64,000 nt of DNA from Spiroplasma citri. Lineage in GTDB: Bacteria; Bacillota_I; Bacilli_A; Mycoplasmatales; Mycoplasmataceae. The translations under genes were made by a program, and so were the position numbers. The stretch spans positions 124,001 through 188,000 of the forward strand of contig NZ_CP013197.1 of the NCBI RefSeq assembly GCF_001886855.1, in the 5' to 3' direction. This document shows, one piece after another, positions 1 to 12,860 of this stretch. The notes beneath the pieces were generated by a model that had not been told where the DNA came from, ran no database searches, and worked only from the letters and a program-made list of their open reading frames with translations. Each line of letters opens with the position of its first letter. Position 1 is the stretch's first letter.

Positions 1-1
1 T

Positions 2-583
2 ATTTTAAATAACTGTGGGATGCATATTTTCTTACATACCAATGATTTAGAAACAATAAAATATTATAGTGAATTATTTGGAACAAAAACAATCGAACAA
101 ATTAGTATTAATGAAAATAAAATCAATATTAGTGTTTCGAAAAATTTAAAAAGTCACCCCTTAATGTTAACTAGTGAGTTAGCAAATTTAAAACAAGGAC
201 AAGGAATTGTTAAAATAGCACGCTATAACCCAATGAAACTAACTTTAAAACTATGAAAAGATTTAAAGTTAGTAGAAAAAACAAACATATTTCAATTAAA
301 AGAAATTAACTATATAAATTTTAATAAAGAATATTTTTATGATATTAAAAATAACAAAAAAGAAATAAAAGAAAATGAAATTAATGAATTTGTCAATTTA
401 ACAACAACAGAAATTAAGACAAATATTAATAATTTAAAAATACAATTAAGAGAGTATGAAAATACAAATTACAAATCTATTCAAAATAAAACAATAATAA
501 ATTTACTTTTAAAAAAAATCAAAAACCTTGAAATAGAATTAATCAAAAGACAAGAAACCAATAATTATTCTGAAAAGGAATAA
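2..583 (+). CDS. TraG/VirD4-like coupling protein, C-terminal part (5' end outside window)
   Basis: The frame is open from base 2, so the gene starts upstream. TGA at 254-256 is read as Trp. The first residues (NNCGMHIFLHTNDLETIKYY, then SELFG) match the C-terminal TraM-recognition region of TraG/TraD/VirD4 type IV coupling ATPases, where a short strand is followed by a 'TND-ETA-YFS-LLG' helix. About 190 residues are visible. The last 70 are lysine- and glutamate-rich and probably helical. In the family this ATPase delivers DNA-protein substrates to a conjugation channel at the membrane. Spiroplasma plasmids and integrated plasmid fragments carry such genes. The Walker motifs lie outside the window, so integrity cannot be judged. 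No other transfer gene follows, so this is probably the edge of an integrated plasmid or ICE. Confidence 0.6.
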
Positions 584-943
584 TTATTTTTTATAAATAG
601 TAAGATTTCACAAAATGGTCAAGCTGGAACACTTAAAAATAAACGAAGTGGGAGGATATCTGTAAGGTTAATCAACTAATTAAATTAGTAATACATGGGG
701 CAGAAGCGTAGTCGTAAGTGATTAACTAAACCACACTTAAGGGAAACTATACCTAAATGAGAAAAAGTTAATAAAGTTATCTAACAAATAACTAGTGAAA
801 TTAAAAGAAAAAAAGAAAAAGAAGGTTAATTAATTTCTCTCTTTCTATCGATAAAAATAATGTAATAAAACTGATGACAAATTATTTTAAGCAGTATAAA
901 ATTTTACTATCATGCAATGATGATTTAAAAAGAATATAAGTAT
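584..943. other. 360-bp non-coding stretch, unassigned
   Basis: No reading frame of useful length on either strand. The middle (about 620-770) is richer in G and C than its surroundings and contains purine-rich runs such as GGGAGGATATC and AAGGGAAAC, so it could be a structured RNA or the eroded end of a mobile element. A loose purine/pyrimidine inverted pair lies near 800-850. I cannot name it. Confidence 0.3.
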
Positions 944-2292
944 ATGTTAAATATTTTCAATACTATTAATTTTAGAGAAAAAGTAAAAATTGATGTTAAT
1001 GAAACAGGAAAAAGATTAATAAATATTAGAAGAATGAGAAAAAATTGGAATGGCCAAAATGGCTATATTATGTAGGGTAAAAGACCTTTTACAGAAAAAA
1101 CAGAGTATGGTCACATTACCTTTTTTAGAACATTATTTTGTTTTTTTAAATAAAAATACTAATAAATATCAATTTGTTTTTTTTATTTTATAAGAAAGTC
1201 GGAAGAAAAAAACTAAGTAGAATTAGTATTTTTATTAAAATAGAAATTTTAAAATTAATGGATAGTACTAAAAGACAAAGAGATATTATGGATATGTACC
1301 CAAAATTAAATATATCAAAGATGACAATCACAAACATTAATAAGGAAATTGATTTTGCTAAATTATTTAAAGAACAATTAAAAACAAAAACTGAAAAAAT
1401 AATTGTTCAAACACCATATTTGTATGCTGGGGTTGACGATTCTTTTAGTAATTTAACAAAATATAGAAAAATAGAAAAAAATATGCTTAGAACAGCATAT
1501 TTTCATACTGGGTATGATGAAATAAAAAGCACTAAAAATAAAAATGTTCTAAAAGATAAAAAAATTTTTATTATTATGAAATCAGTAAAAAATAAATACT
1601 ATCTTATTAAAAAATATAAAAAAGAATTTTTACATTTTTTAAATCAAAATTTTAATATTGAAAATTGTAAATTAACGCTAGCAGGTGATGGAACAAAATG
1701 AATCCAAAAATTTGCCAATGAAATTGGTGCAATTTTTATTTGATGAAAGAATTAAAAACAATATTTTCTTATCGAATAAGAAAAATTAACTAAAAATTTA
1801 ACCGATAATGAAAAAATAAGAAAACAAATTTATTGAGATATGAATAAATTATTTAAAAATGGCGATCCTGATGAAGTAATAAAATATTTAAAAAAATTAA
1901 TTACAAGAAAAAATATTAAAGAATATCCATTTTTAAAAGATAAAAAAGATAAAATCAATGGTTTCATTAAATATATCAAAAATAATTCTGAGGGTATTAA
2001 AGTTTATAAAGAGAATTGATATATGGGGTCTTATACCGAACCACAAATTTCGCATAATGTAAAATGATTAAAAAAATATGGTGCTAAATCATATAGTGAA
2101 AAAGTTTTTAAAAATATGATTGCATTGAAAATGACAAAAGAAAATGGTGTTAATTTAATTGAGTTTTATCTTAATAAATTAAACAAAAAAAATGAAAAAG
2201 AATATAATTATTATTTTAAAAATGAAGATAAGTATAATCAGCAATTTTTAATAAATAAAAATGTTGCTCACCAAGCACAATGTTTTGTCTAA
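944..2292 (+). pseudogene. Degraded Mbov_0401/UPF0236-type transposase-like gene
   Basis: Fragments line up with the intact copy at 41667-42989. The stretch 'YAGVDDSF...TAYFHTGYD...LAGDGTKWI' corresponds to 'YIQVDGTF...STVHTGYD...LGDGANWI'. The C-terminal 'SHNVKWLKKYGAKSYSEK' corresponds to 'SHYGKGAFSKKGIYSEK'. A start at 944 is followed by a short frame that breaks; the main frame runs from 1174. In-frame TAA stops occur at 1753 and 1777, and the frame ends at 2290-2292. The family (MULE/ISLre2-like, named Mbov_0401 in mycoplasma ICEs) is thought to move DNA through a DDE-type transposase fold. The gene is dead. It sits beside the TraG fragment, which fits an ICE remnant. Confidence 0.7.
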
Positions 2293-2400
2293 AATTTAAA
2301 GTAAAAATCAATAATTTAAAATAAATTTATTAAATAATTTGTGAATTATTATTTTTTGTATTGTAAATTATTACTTTTATGTTATGATTAAATTAATTAA

Positions 2401-2420
2401 AAAAGATAAATTTATCTTTT
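2401..2420. terminator. Perfect 20-bp palindrome, terminator-like
   Basis: AAAAGATAAATTTATCTTTT is its own reverse complement and is followed by TTCTTA. It lies between two pseudogenes, so it may be a bidirectional terminator. The stem is AT-only and weak. Confidence 0.35.
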
Positions 2421-2482
2421 TCTTAGGAATTTTATTTTAATAGATAAATATTTATTAGAATAAGGTATCACCAACCGAATAA

Positions 2483-2977
2483 TTTACTCCCTCTTTAACG
2501 TTAGATTTTCAAGTTCGTCATTTTGTGGCCTTATGTGTAGAAGACATTATTGTATCAACGCAGTTTTTAAATGATGATGAGTTTACAACTTTGCAAAACA
2601 TTAATTTACATTTAATTACATTAAACTTAAAAACAGATAGTGGAGTATCCCCTACTGAAAAGGGGATACTCCTTGATCAAACAATTCATTTTGTTCGCCC
2701 AGATTTAGCAGAGTATATGATTCGTAGTACGCTTGTTCGGATTAAATATCAAGATTGTGATTTGCATGCTCGGCCTTTTAATGGTAAATATTTTGAAAAA
2801 GGTGATTTTGTGATTTTAAATAATAAGGCACAAAATTATAAAGTTGAAGTTCAAATTATCACAAAGCGGATTATAAACGACGGTATTCGTAATCTCGTTG
2901 GTCAATTAGATGAAAATGAGCAAAAAATTGTTGATTGTTTATTACCAAATCGAGAATTTAGATTTAATTTAAGTTAA
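2483..2977 (+). pseudogene. MupG/DUF871-family protein, C-terminal remnant
   Basis: The visible protein is the C-terminal cyclophilin-like domain of the DUF871 (MupG-type, 6-phospho-N-acetylmuramidase-like) family. Key features are VRPDLAEYMIRST, ARPFNGKYFEKGDFVILNN and IRNLVGQLDENEQKIVDCLL. Family members are about 350 residues with an N-terminal TIM barrel, and that barrel is absent. The homologous frame can be followed upstream only to a TAA at 2480 (FTPSLTLDFQVRHF precedes the GTG at 2525). The 150-residue ORF starting at GTG 2525 has no ribosome binding site. I read it as a truncated gene. It contains a perfect 11-bp inverted repeat (see 2642-2672). Confidence 0.65.
2642..2672. repeat. 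11-bp perfect inverted repeat inside the MupG remnant
   Basis: GGAGTATCCCC at 2642-2652 and GGGGATACTCC at 2662-2672 are exact reverse complements separated by 9 bases. It lies in what should be ordinary coding sequence and is G/C-rich for this genome. Confidence 0.85.
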
Positions 2978-3008
2978 AAAAGCTGTAGTTAAAACCTATG
3001 GCTTTTTT
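2976..3008 (+). terminator. Rho-independent terminator after the MupG remnant
   Basis: AAAAAAGCTGTAG and CTATGGCTTTTTT form an imperfect stem around a short loop, ending in a T run directly after the stop codon at 2975-2977. Confidence 0.6.
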
Positions 3009-3465
3009 ATTTTAAAATAACTTTTATAATCAAGTGTTATGAAATAATGCATTAAGAAGAACAAAAATTGACTATCAAACAGAAAAAAATTAATTTAACA
3101 GCATTAGGAATTAATAATTTAAATGACTTAAAACATTCTCGGTAGTTAGTTTGTCTGACCTTGAAATGACAGTTTCTTTAATAATATCTTGTGTTTTTGA
3201 ATGGATATTAACCCTGGGTTTTTATATTTAAAATTATTTTATAGTTTTGATATTATAAAAAAATGCTCATCTTCTTATATTAATCTAAGATTAAAATTAG
3301 GTTCAATATTAGGAGCGGTAAAAAAATCATTAAAGATTAAAAAAGAAAATAAGTTTGAAATATTTATTGAATTATTTTTAAAAATCTAAGTAATTCCAAA
3401 TTAAATCTTAGTATTATCTTTATAATTATGTTAAAATCTAATAAATTAAGGAGGAAACGTAATTA
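3009..3465. other. Intergenic stretch before upp, no convincing gene
   Basis: The longest + frame (3201-3389, 62 codons) starts without a ribosome binding site and shows no recognisable domain. A short frame near 3070-3145 (LTALGINNLNDLKH) ends after about 25 codons and may be gene debris. The 3' end holds the upp promoter: a TATAAT-like box at 3421-3426, then AAGGAGG at 3449-3455 before the ATG. Confidence 0.5.
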
Positions 3466-4502
<1,037 letters not shown>

Positions 4503-4516
<14 letters not shown>

Positions 4517-5321
4517 TAGCTTTGGTCAATTTCTTACAATGGATTTAATCCCTGATCCAAATAAAAGTGGAATGGATGCATGAAGTTATACAATTTTATT
4601 ACCGCAATTAATAACGATAGTTATTACTACCTTTATTATTATGCTTTTATCAATTGGTTATTATAAACGCTTAAAAAAACTTGGCCCAACCGATGTTCCA
4701 ACTGGTTTAGTACTTTTTGCTGAAATTACAATTAAGTGAGTTGAAAAACAAGTTGTTGATTTGATGGGACCAAAATATAAATTTTTAACAGTTTATGTTA
4801 TGTACTTATTATTGTATATTGGGATTGGAAATTTAATGAGTGTTGTTGGGTTTGAATCACTTGCAACGGCTTATACTGTCCCATTATCAATGGGATTGGT
4901 TACTTTTCTTGGAATATATTATTTTGGGATTAAATATCAAAAACTAGTATATTTTAAAAAGTTTTTTATCAATCCGTTAGAATTATTAACCCAATTTGTT
5001 CCTTTGATTTCAATTTCATTCCGTTTATTTGGAAATATTTTGGGAGGAACAGTTATTATTACCTTGTTCACAGCTTTAATGAACTTTATTTGAGGACATA
5101 TTCCTTATATTGGGCCTGTTGATTTATTGGCTGGTGTATTTTTACCTTTTTTAAGTATTTATTTTGATGTTTTTGATGGTTTAATTCAAGCATATATTTT
5201 TTCAATTTTAACAATTGCTTATTGGGCAAGGGAAATGAAAACAGAAACGAAAGAAAAAAAAGAAAAGATAATTAAGGTGAAAAAAGAACAAAAAGTTAAA
5301 AATGTTAATTTAAATGGCTAA
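4503..5321 (+). CDS. atpB: F0F1 ATP synthase subunit a
   Basis: Integral membrane subunit forming the proton half-channels against the c-ring. Length 272 residues with 5-6 hydrophobic segments. The essential arginine is in helix motif ISISFRLFGNILGG, at about residue 174. The C-terminal tail (EMKTETKEKKEKIIKVKKEQ) is a lysine/glutamate-rich extension. ATG 4503 follows GGAAGGAAA and overlaps the stop of the atpI-like gene. TGA at 5091-5093 is Trp. In fermentative mollicutes the complex mainly hydrolyses glycolytic ATP to energise the membrane. Confidence 0.97.
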
Positions 5322-5373
5322 AAAAGGATTAAAATAAAATTATATATTTGTTAAGGAAGAGGAGAATTATAAT

Positions 5374-5676
5374 ATGATAAATTTTATGACAATAGATTTG
5401 CTATCAAATATGATGACAATATGATTCATGGCTGGAATTACTGATGGATTTACAAAGGGAATGTCATTATTGGGAGCAGGATTAGCTGCCATTGGTTGTT
5501 GCGGTTCAGGAATTGGACAAGGGTATACTGGTGGAAAAGCTGTTGAAGCAATTGCTCGAAATCCAGAAGTTGAAAGTAAAGTTCGAACACAATATATTAT
5601 TGCTGCTGCCATTACTGAATCAGGGTCAATTTATGCATTAGTTATTGCAATTATTTTAGCATTTGTTACTGGTTAA
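5374..5676 (+). CDS. atpE: F0F1 ATP synthase subunit c
   Basis: Forms the rotor ring. Length 100 residues with two membrane helices. The polar loop contains the conserved RNPEVESKVRT, and the proton-carrying carboxylate is Glu at about residue 82 in AAITESGSIYALV. ATG 5374 is chosen because it follows GGAAGAGGAG; the later ATG at 5428 would remove the N-terminal extension but has no RBS. TGA at 5422-5424 is Trp. The N-terminal 18 residues before MAGITDG are an extra segment compared with typical 70-80-residue c subunits, which is common in mollicutes. Confidence 0.96.
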
Positions 5677-5710
5677 TAAAAAGTAAAAATTGGAAAGAAA
5701 GAAGGCTTAG

Positions 5711-6247
5711 ATGTCTATGACAATGTGATTAATGTCAAAACCAATTGAACCAGCAGAAATTATTAATCAATTATTTCCTAATTTATGGGTTTTTATTGCC
5801 CATGTTATTGCGACAGTTATTTTATTAATTTTGTTATCAAAATGAGTTTATAATCCATTTCGAAAAGCAATGCGTGCTCGTCGCAATAAAATTCGAGAAT
5901 TAATTCAAGATGCTGCTGAAAAGCAAGCAAAAGCAAAAATTGATCAAAAAGAAGCATCAAAATTGTTAACAACGGCAAAAGTAGAAGCAAATAGTATTAT
6001 TGTTGCAGCTCGAACTGAAGCAGAGGCAAAACGTCATCAAGTTTTGGAAACAGCAAAAGCTGAAGTTATGCAGTTAAACGAACAAGCCCATAAAGAAATT
6101 CAAAAAGAAAAAGAGCAATATTATGATGATATTCGAAAATCAATTATTAATGTTGCTTTTAATGCAGCTGAGAAATTATTAGGTAAAGAAATTAATAAAG
6201 AAAAAAATGAGAAATTAGTAGAAGAGTTTATTAAAGAATTAGAGTAG
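5711..6247 (+). CDS. atpF: F0F1 ATP synthase subunit b
   Basis: Peripheral stalk subunit. Length 178 residues. One N-terminal membrane helix (WVFIAHVIATVILLILLSKW) is followed by a long charged coiled coil with the family signature YNPFRKAMRARRNKIRELI. ATG 5711 follows GAAAGAAAGAAGG. No lipobox is present, although some mollicutes have a lipoprotein b subunit. It lies in the standard order between c and delta. TGA codons in the N-terminal part are Trp. Confidence 0.95.
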
Positions 6248-6254
6248 TAAGATT

Positions 6255-6800
6255 ATGTTAATTAGTGAAAAATTTATTGATAATTATGCTGCTGCTTTAA
6301 TGGACTTGGCGCTTGAAACAAAAAAAAATGATCATTTCTTAGAAGTTAGCAATATAATTGTGGAATTATTTAAACAGGAACCAGATTATATTAAATTAAT
6401 GATGAATGCTGACATTCCAAAAGAAGAACGAAAGAATATTTTAGCAAAACCATTTCAAAAAGTTATTGATCCATTAATTTTAAATGCCCTTTTTTTATTA
6501 ATTGATCGCGAAGCTTTTTGCTATGTTAGAAGAATTTTTAAACGGTTAAGAAAACTAATTAATATTAGTTATGATGTTCAATATGGAAATATTTATTCAA
6601 CACAGCCATTAACAAAAAAACAAATTACAACAATTGAAACAAAATTAAGTAAAAAATTTGGCTATCATATTGAGTTAGTTAACAAAATTGATTCATCTTT
6701 ATTAGGCGGAGTTCGAATTAAAATTAAGCACGAAATTATTGATGGTTCAATTGCAGGACAATTAGAAACAATGCGACAAAAAGCAATACATAATAAATAG
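6255..6800 (+). CDS. atpH: F0F1 ATP synthase subunit delta
   Basis: Joins the b stalk to the top of the F1 head. Length 181 residues, typical. The family motif is near the C-terminus ([24 protein letters not shown]). ATG 6255 comes 7 bases after the atpF stop. No in-frame breaks. Confidence 0.95.
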   Translation: MLISEKFIDNYAAALMDLALETKKNDHFLEVSNIIVELFKQEPDYIKLMMNADIPKEERKNILAKPFQKVIDPLILNALFLLIDREAFCYVRRIFKRLRKLINISYDVQYGNIYSTQPLTKKQITTIETKLSKKFGYHIELVNKIDSSLLGGVRIKIKHEIIDGSIAGQLETMRQKAIHNK

Positions 6801-6816
6801 AAGATGGGGTGAAAAA

Positions 6817-8388
6817 GTGGCTTTAAATGTAAATGAGATTTCCGAAATAATTAAAAAGCAAATTAAAGAATATGGTAAAAAAATTGAAATTCATGAAGAA
6901 GGAACTGTTGTTACGGTTGGAGATGGAATTGCTTTAATTGATGGTCTTGACAATGCAATGATGAGTGAATTGCTAATTTTTCCGAATGAAATTTATGGTA
7001 TGGTATTAAACTTAGAAGAAGGAGCTGTTGGAGCCGTTTTAATGGGGGATGATACAACTGTTCGTGAAGGTGATCAAGTTCGCCGATCAGGAAAAATTGT
7101 TGAAACTCCAGTTGGTGATGCGTTGTTAGGGCGTGTTGTTAATGCATTAGGGCAACCAATTGATGGGAAAGGACCATTAAAAGCAAAAAAAACACGCCCT
7201 GTTGAGCGAATTGCGCCGGGAGTTATGACTAGAAAATCAGTTGATGAACCAATGGAAACAGGAATTATGACAATTGATGCAATGATTCCAATTGGAAAAG
7301 GACAACGAGAATTAATTATCGGTGATCGTCAGACAGGAAAAACAGCAATCGGAATTGATACCATCTTAAATCAAAAAGGGAAAAATGTAAAATGTATTTA
7401 TGTTGCAATTGGGCAAAAAGCATCGACTGTTGCACAAATTGTGGAAAAATTACGTGCTGCTGGTGCATTAGAATATACGACAGTTGTTTCAGCCACAGCA
7501 AGTGAATTAGCACCATTGCAATACTTAGCACCATATACAGGTGTTACTATTGGTGAAGAATGAATGGAATCTGGTGAAAATGTCATTATTATTTATGATG
7601 ATCTTTCAAAACATGCTGTTGCTTATCGAACAATGGCACTATTATTACATCGCCCACCTGGCCGTGAAGCATATCCTGGTGATGTTTTCTATTTACATAG
7701 TCGTTTATTAGAACGCGCAGCACGAGTAACAAAAGGATATGGAGGCGGAAGTATTACTGCTTTGCCAATTATTGAAACACAAGCGGGTGATATTTCAGCA
7801 TATATTCCAACTAATGTTATTTCAATTACTGATGGGCAAATTTTCTTAAATAATGATCAGTTTAATGCTGGGATTCGCCCAGCGGTTGATGCGGGATTAT
7901 CAGTGTCACGGGTAGGTTCAACAGCACAAATTAAAGCAATGAAACAAGTTGCTGGTTCTTTAAAATTAGAATTAGCACAATATCGTGAACTACAAGCCTT
8001 TGCTCAATTTGGCTCTGATTTGGATGATGCGACAAAAGAAGTATTAGAACATGGGAAACGAGTGATTGAAATTTTAAAACAAAAACAATATTCACCCCTT
8101 TCACAAATTGACCAAGCAATAATTTTACTAGCAGTTAAGAAAAAAAGAATTCGTTGAATTCCAGTTGGTAAAATTCAAGAATTTAAAGAAGAAATAATTG
8201 AACATTTTAATACAAAGGCCCAAAAATATTATACTGAATTAGCAAAAGTGAAAGCCTATAGCGAAACATTAATGACTAATATTGATAATGAAATTATTAG
8301 TGTTGTTAAAAAAATTACCAATAAAATTGCTGATTATAAACCAGAAATGTTTGGGCAAATTGAAGAGTGAAACCAATTAGGACAATAA
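6817..8388 (+). CDS. atpA: F0F1 ATP synthase subunit alpha
   Basis: Non-catalytic nucleotide-binding subunit of F1. Length 523 residues. The P-loop GDRQTGKT is at about residues 169-176, and the alpha signature region includes [14 protein letters not shown]. Start GTG 6817 is supported by GATGGGGTG upstream and by the conserved N-terminal [10 protein letters not shown]. Two TGA codons (7561-7563 and 8155-8157) are read as Trp, so a standard-code gene finder would split it in three. It lies in the standard operon order. Confidence 0.97.
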
Positions 8389-8403
8389 GGTAAAAAGAAC
8401 CAA

Positions 8404-9261
8404 ATGGCAGTCGGAACAGGTTTAAAAAAACAAATTACTTCAATTACTTCAACATCTAAAATAACACAAGCAATGAAATTGGTAGCAACAGCAAAATTAA
8501 AAAAAGTTGGTAAACGAATTTCTAATTCAAAACCGTATTTTGCTGAAGTTTGTACTGTTTTTAATGACATTATTAGTAAAGCAGATGATTCAATTTATCA
8601 AAAAAAAGATGGTACAAAAGTTAGTGAACGTACTTGTTGAATCATTGTTAATTCAAATTTAGGTTTATGCGGTGGTTATAATATTAATATTAATAAGTTA
8701 GTGTTACAACAATTAAGAAAAAATGATTGTATTATTGCGATTGGTTCTAAAGCAGAAACATTTTATGCCCATAAAGGCTATGAAATTATGCAGACAAGAA
8801 AAGATATTGATATTAATTTTTCTTATGATGATGCTCGTGAGTTTGCACAAGAAATTTTATCTGGTTTTAATGGGAATACTTATGATGAAATTAAAATTGC
8901 TTATACAAAATTTATTAATAATGTAACTTTTGAACCAACAATTTTACAATTATTGCCAATCATTAAGGCAGCGCAGCATGAAGAACCAAAGCACATTAAT
9001 GTCATTACTGAATTTGAACCAGATCCAACAACAATTTTAGAAAATGCGGTACCAATGTATTTAAATACAATTTTATTTTCATCAATTGTTGAATCACAGG
9101 TTTCAGAACAAGCATCACGGCGAGTAGCAATGGAAAATGCAACAGATAATGCAAATGCGATGTTAGAAAAATTATCGTTATTATATAACCGTAAGCGACA
9201 AGCAGCAATTACACAGGAAATTACGGAAATTGTTGCCGGAGCTGGCGCACAAGAAAATTAA
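8404..9261 (+). CDS. atpG: F0F1 ATP synthase subunit gamma
   Basis: Central rotor shaft. Length 285 residues. The N-terminal helix contains KKQITSITSTSKITQAMKLV and the C-terminal helix ends NRKRQAAITQEITEIVAGAG, both family hallmarks. TGA 8638-8640 is Trp. It starts 15 bases after atpA and ends 14 bases before atpD. Confidence 0.96.
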
Positions 9262-9272
9262 GAGGTGGTTAA

Positions 9273-10673
<1,401 letters not shown>

Positions 10674-10674
10674 A

Positions 10675-10938
10675 ATGGCAAATCAAATTAGTTTAAAAAT
10701 TATTACACCACAAGGTGTGATTGTTAATCGCTTAGTTGATATTATAACAGTGAAAACAATTACGGGATATATAGGCATCTTATATGGACATATTCCTCTT
10801 GTTTCAACAATTGTTCCATCTGAAATGACATATAAAGTTAATAATAAAGAATATAAATTAAGTATTGCTGGTGGAATTTTACAAGTTGAGCAAGAATTTG
10901 TTAAAATTCTTGCTGACGAGGTTGAACCGATTAGTTAG
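10675..10938 (+). CDS. atpC: F0F1 ATP synthase subunit epsilon, short form
   Basis: Length only 87 residues. The N-terminal beta-sandwich is complete (MANQISLKIITPQGV... to VKILADEVEPIS). The C-terminal helical hairpin present in most epsilon subunits (about 130-140 residues) is missing. No homologous continuation is seen in any frame before the terminator at 10951, so it looks like a true short form rather than a frameshift. Short epsilons still hold gamma to the c-ring but lack the inhibitory helices. It starts 1 base after the atpD stop, so translation is probably coupled. Confidence 0.93.
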   Translation: MANQISLKIITPQGVIVNRLVDIITVKTITGYIGILYGHIPLVSTIVPSEMTYKVNNKEYKLSIAGGILQVEQEFVKILADEVEPIS

Positions 10939-10950
10939 ATACGAAAATAG

Positions 10951-10975
10951 AAATCTCTTTTTGAGATTTTTTTGT
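10951..10975 (+). terminator. Terminator of the ATP synthase operon
   Basis: AAATCTC, loop TTTTT, GAGATTT, then a T run. It lies 13 bases after the atpC stop. Confidence 0.85.
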
Positions 10976-11081
10976 TTTAATTTTCTTAATTATAAATACA
11001 AAATAAAACATGATAAAATAATAATATGTGAGACTACTTATATGATAAAGTAAGTAATATTAAAAGAAAGTAGGCAATGCA

Positions 11082-11912
11082 ATGATAGTAAAAATGATTG
11101 TGTGTGATATTGATGGAACATTAGTAACTGATAAAGAAAAAAAGATTCCGACTGCAAACATTGAGGTTTTAAAAAAGGCCCAAGCAATGGGTATTTTAGT
11201 AACTATTGCTTCAGGACGGGTTCCTAGTAGTTTATCTGATTATGCAACAACATTAGGAATCCTTGAACATTGCCCATATGTTATTGGCTCTAATGGCGGG
11301 GCAGTTTTAAATTTAAAAACAAAAGAATATGTATATGATGAAATAATTTCATATCAAGATACATTATGGGCAATTAATATTGTACGAGAATTTGGTCATG
11401 ACTTTTATTTAGCACCACTTAATGAACAAGAGGCTTATGTTTCACAAGCAAGTATTATTAAAGATGATCTTTTTTTATTTCGTAATACTGACATTAAAGC
11501 AATTGTTTTAGATTGAAACGAAATTCCTCAAATGCGTAAGGTTGTAATTTCTTGCCATGATGAGCAAAAACAAAATTGATTACGACAACAAATTGCGGTT
11601 AGCAAAACATTAAGAACAGAAGTTACTGGATATGGGTTTATTGAGATCATTCCTAAAAATGTTAATAAATGACAGGGAATTTTAAAATTAATTGAAGTGC
11701 TTAAGCATAAAGAAAATTGCCATCTTGATTCAGATGAAATTATGTGTTTTGGTGATCAAATGAATGACTATGAAATGATTAAAAATTCAAAATATGGAAT
11801 TGCATTAGCTAATGCTACGCCGCAATTAAAAGAAGTTGCTTTTGCAGTTACGGAAAAAGATAATAATGCTGCAGGAATTGCTGATTATCTTTATAAAACA
11901 ATATTAAAATAG
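11082..11912 (+). CDS. Cof-type HAD phosphatase (copy 1)
   Basis: 276 residues. HAD motif I is VCDIDGTLVTD (nucleophile Asp and acid/base Asp), motif II lies around IASGR, and motif IV is CFGDQMNDYEM near residue 225. This is the Cof/YidA type IIB cap subfamily, which dephosphorylates sugar phosphates or phosphorylated cofactors; the exact substrate is unknown. Several TGA Trp codons. RBS GAAAGTAGG precedes ATG 11082. It is followed within 14 bases by a paralogue, probably co-transcribed. Confidence 0.9.
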
Positions 11913-11926
11913 AAGATGAGGTTGCA

Positions 11927-12778
11927 ATGTTAAAAATTAATGGTAATCAAATTAAATTAATTGTTACTGATGTTGATGGTACATTGATTACTGATAATCA
12001 AGAGTTACCAGCCCTTGTTCAAAATAAATTACTTGCATTGCAAGAAAAAGGAATTGCTGTTTCAATTGCATCAGGACGAATGCCCCTTGGTTTTGATAAT
12101 TACACAAGAGAATTAAAAATTAAGGATTATTGCCAGTATGTTGTTGGTGCTAATGGTGCTTTAGTGTATGATGCTAAAAATAATGAGCCAGTTTATAGTA
12201 ATTTAATACCAATTTCGGATTTAGTTGTTGTAATTGAAATTTTATTAAAATATCAATGTGATTTTACAATTTCGTATCAAGATGATAATAATTTATATTG
12301 TGCTGGTGAAAAATTATTAGAAATTAAATCAAAACCATGCGCATTTTTAGATGGAATGAAACAAGCAAAACCATTTTGTCGTGATGACATTAGAATAGCC
12401 AATAAAATTGTTGCAAAGCATTCATCTAATATGATGTTTCAAGAAATGTATACTGTATTAAAACAAGTTTCAAATATTAATGTTGAGCCATTATCTGACT
12501 ATGGGTGCGATATTGTCCATGTTAATTCAAATAAAGGACAAGCAATTTTACATTTAATTGATATTTTAAATCAAAGACAAGGCCGAGAAATTAAATTAGA
12601 AAATGTTTTATATTTTGGTGATAATTATAATGATCGTTCTGTGTTTGAAATTTTACCTTATGCAATTGCAATGGAACATAGTCCAACTACAATTTTAGAT
12701 TTAGCATACGATATAGCTAGCAGTAATAATGCAGCAGGAATTTATCATTATTTAAATAGCATTGAAAAAAATAATTAA
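11927..12778 (+). CDS. Cof-type HAD phosphatase (copy 2)
   Basis: 283 residues. Motifs are VTDVDGTLITD, SIASGRM and YFGDNYNDRSVFE. The late motif has NYND where many Cof proteins have SMND or QMND, but the Asp pair is kept. RBS GATGAGG precedes ATG 11927. It is a tandem paralogue of the preceding gene, and a third copy lies at 22342. The substrate cannot be told from sequence. Confidence 0.9.
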   Translation: MLKINGNQIKLIVTDVDGTLITDNQELPALVQNKLLALQEKGIAVSIASGRMPLGFDNYTRELKIKDYCQYVVGANGALVYDAKNNEPVYSNLIPISDLVVVIEILLKYQCDFTISYQDDNNLYCAGEKLLEIKSKPCAFLDGMKQAKPFCRDDIRIANKIVAKHSSNMMFQEMYTVLKQVSNINVEPLSDYGCDIVHVNSNKGQAILHLIDILNQRQGREIKLENVLYFGDNYNDRSVFEILPYAIAMEHSPTTILDLAYDIASSNNAAGIYHYLNSIEKNN

Positions 12779-12860
12779 AATTAATTTAAAATGCAATAAT
12801 TTTGGTAATTTTATAGTATTATTAATAAGAAAATAATTTAATTTAGAGAGGGATGTTTTA

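Noticed and set aside
620-770. Group II intron 5' domain
   Set aside because: No reverse transcriptase, no domain V hairpin and no convincing 5' GUGYG boundary were found; left unassigned.
3201-3389. 62-codon + frame upstream of upp
   Set aside because: No RBS, no homology-like features, hydrophobic/basic low-complexity sequence in AT-rich DNA; described as intergenic.
7316-7586. Minus-strand open frames inside atpA
   Set aside because: Shadows of atpA, whose P-loop and length are complete when TGA is read as Trp.
6817-8388. atpA appears split by stop codons
   Set aside because: The internal stops are all TGA, which encodes Trp in this lineage; the same holds for metK, ftsY, atpG, potCD and others.
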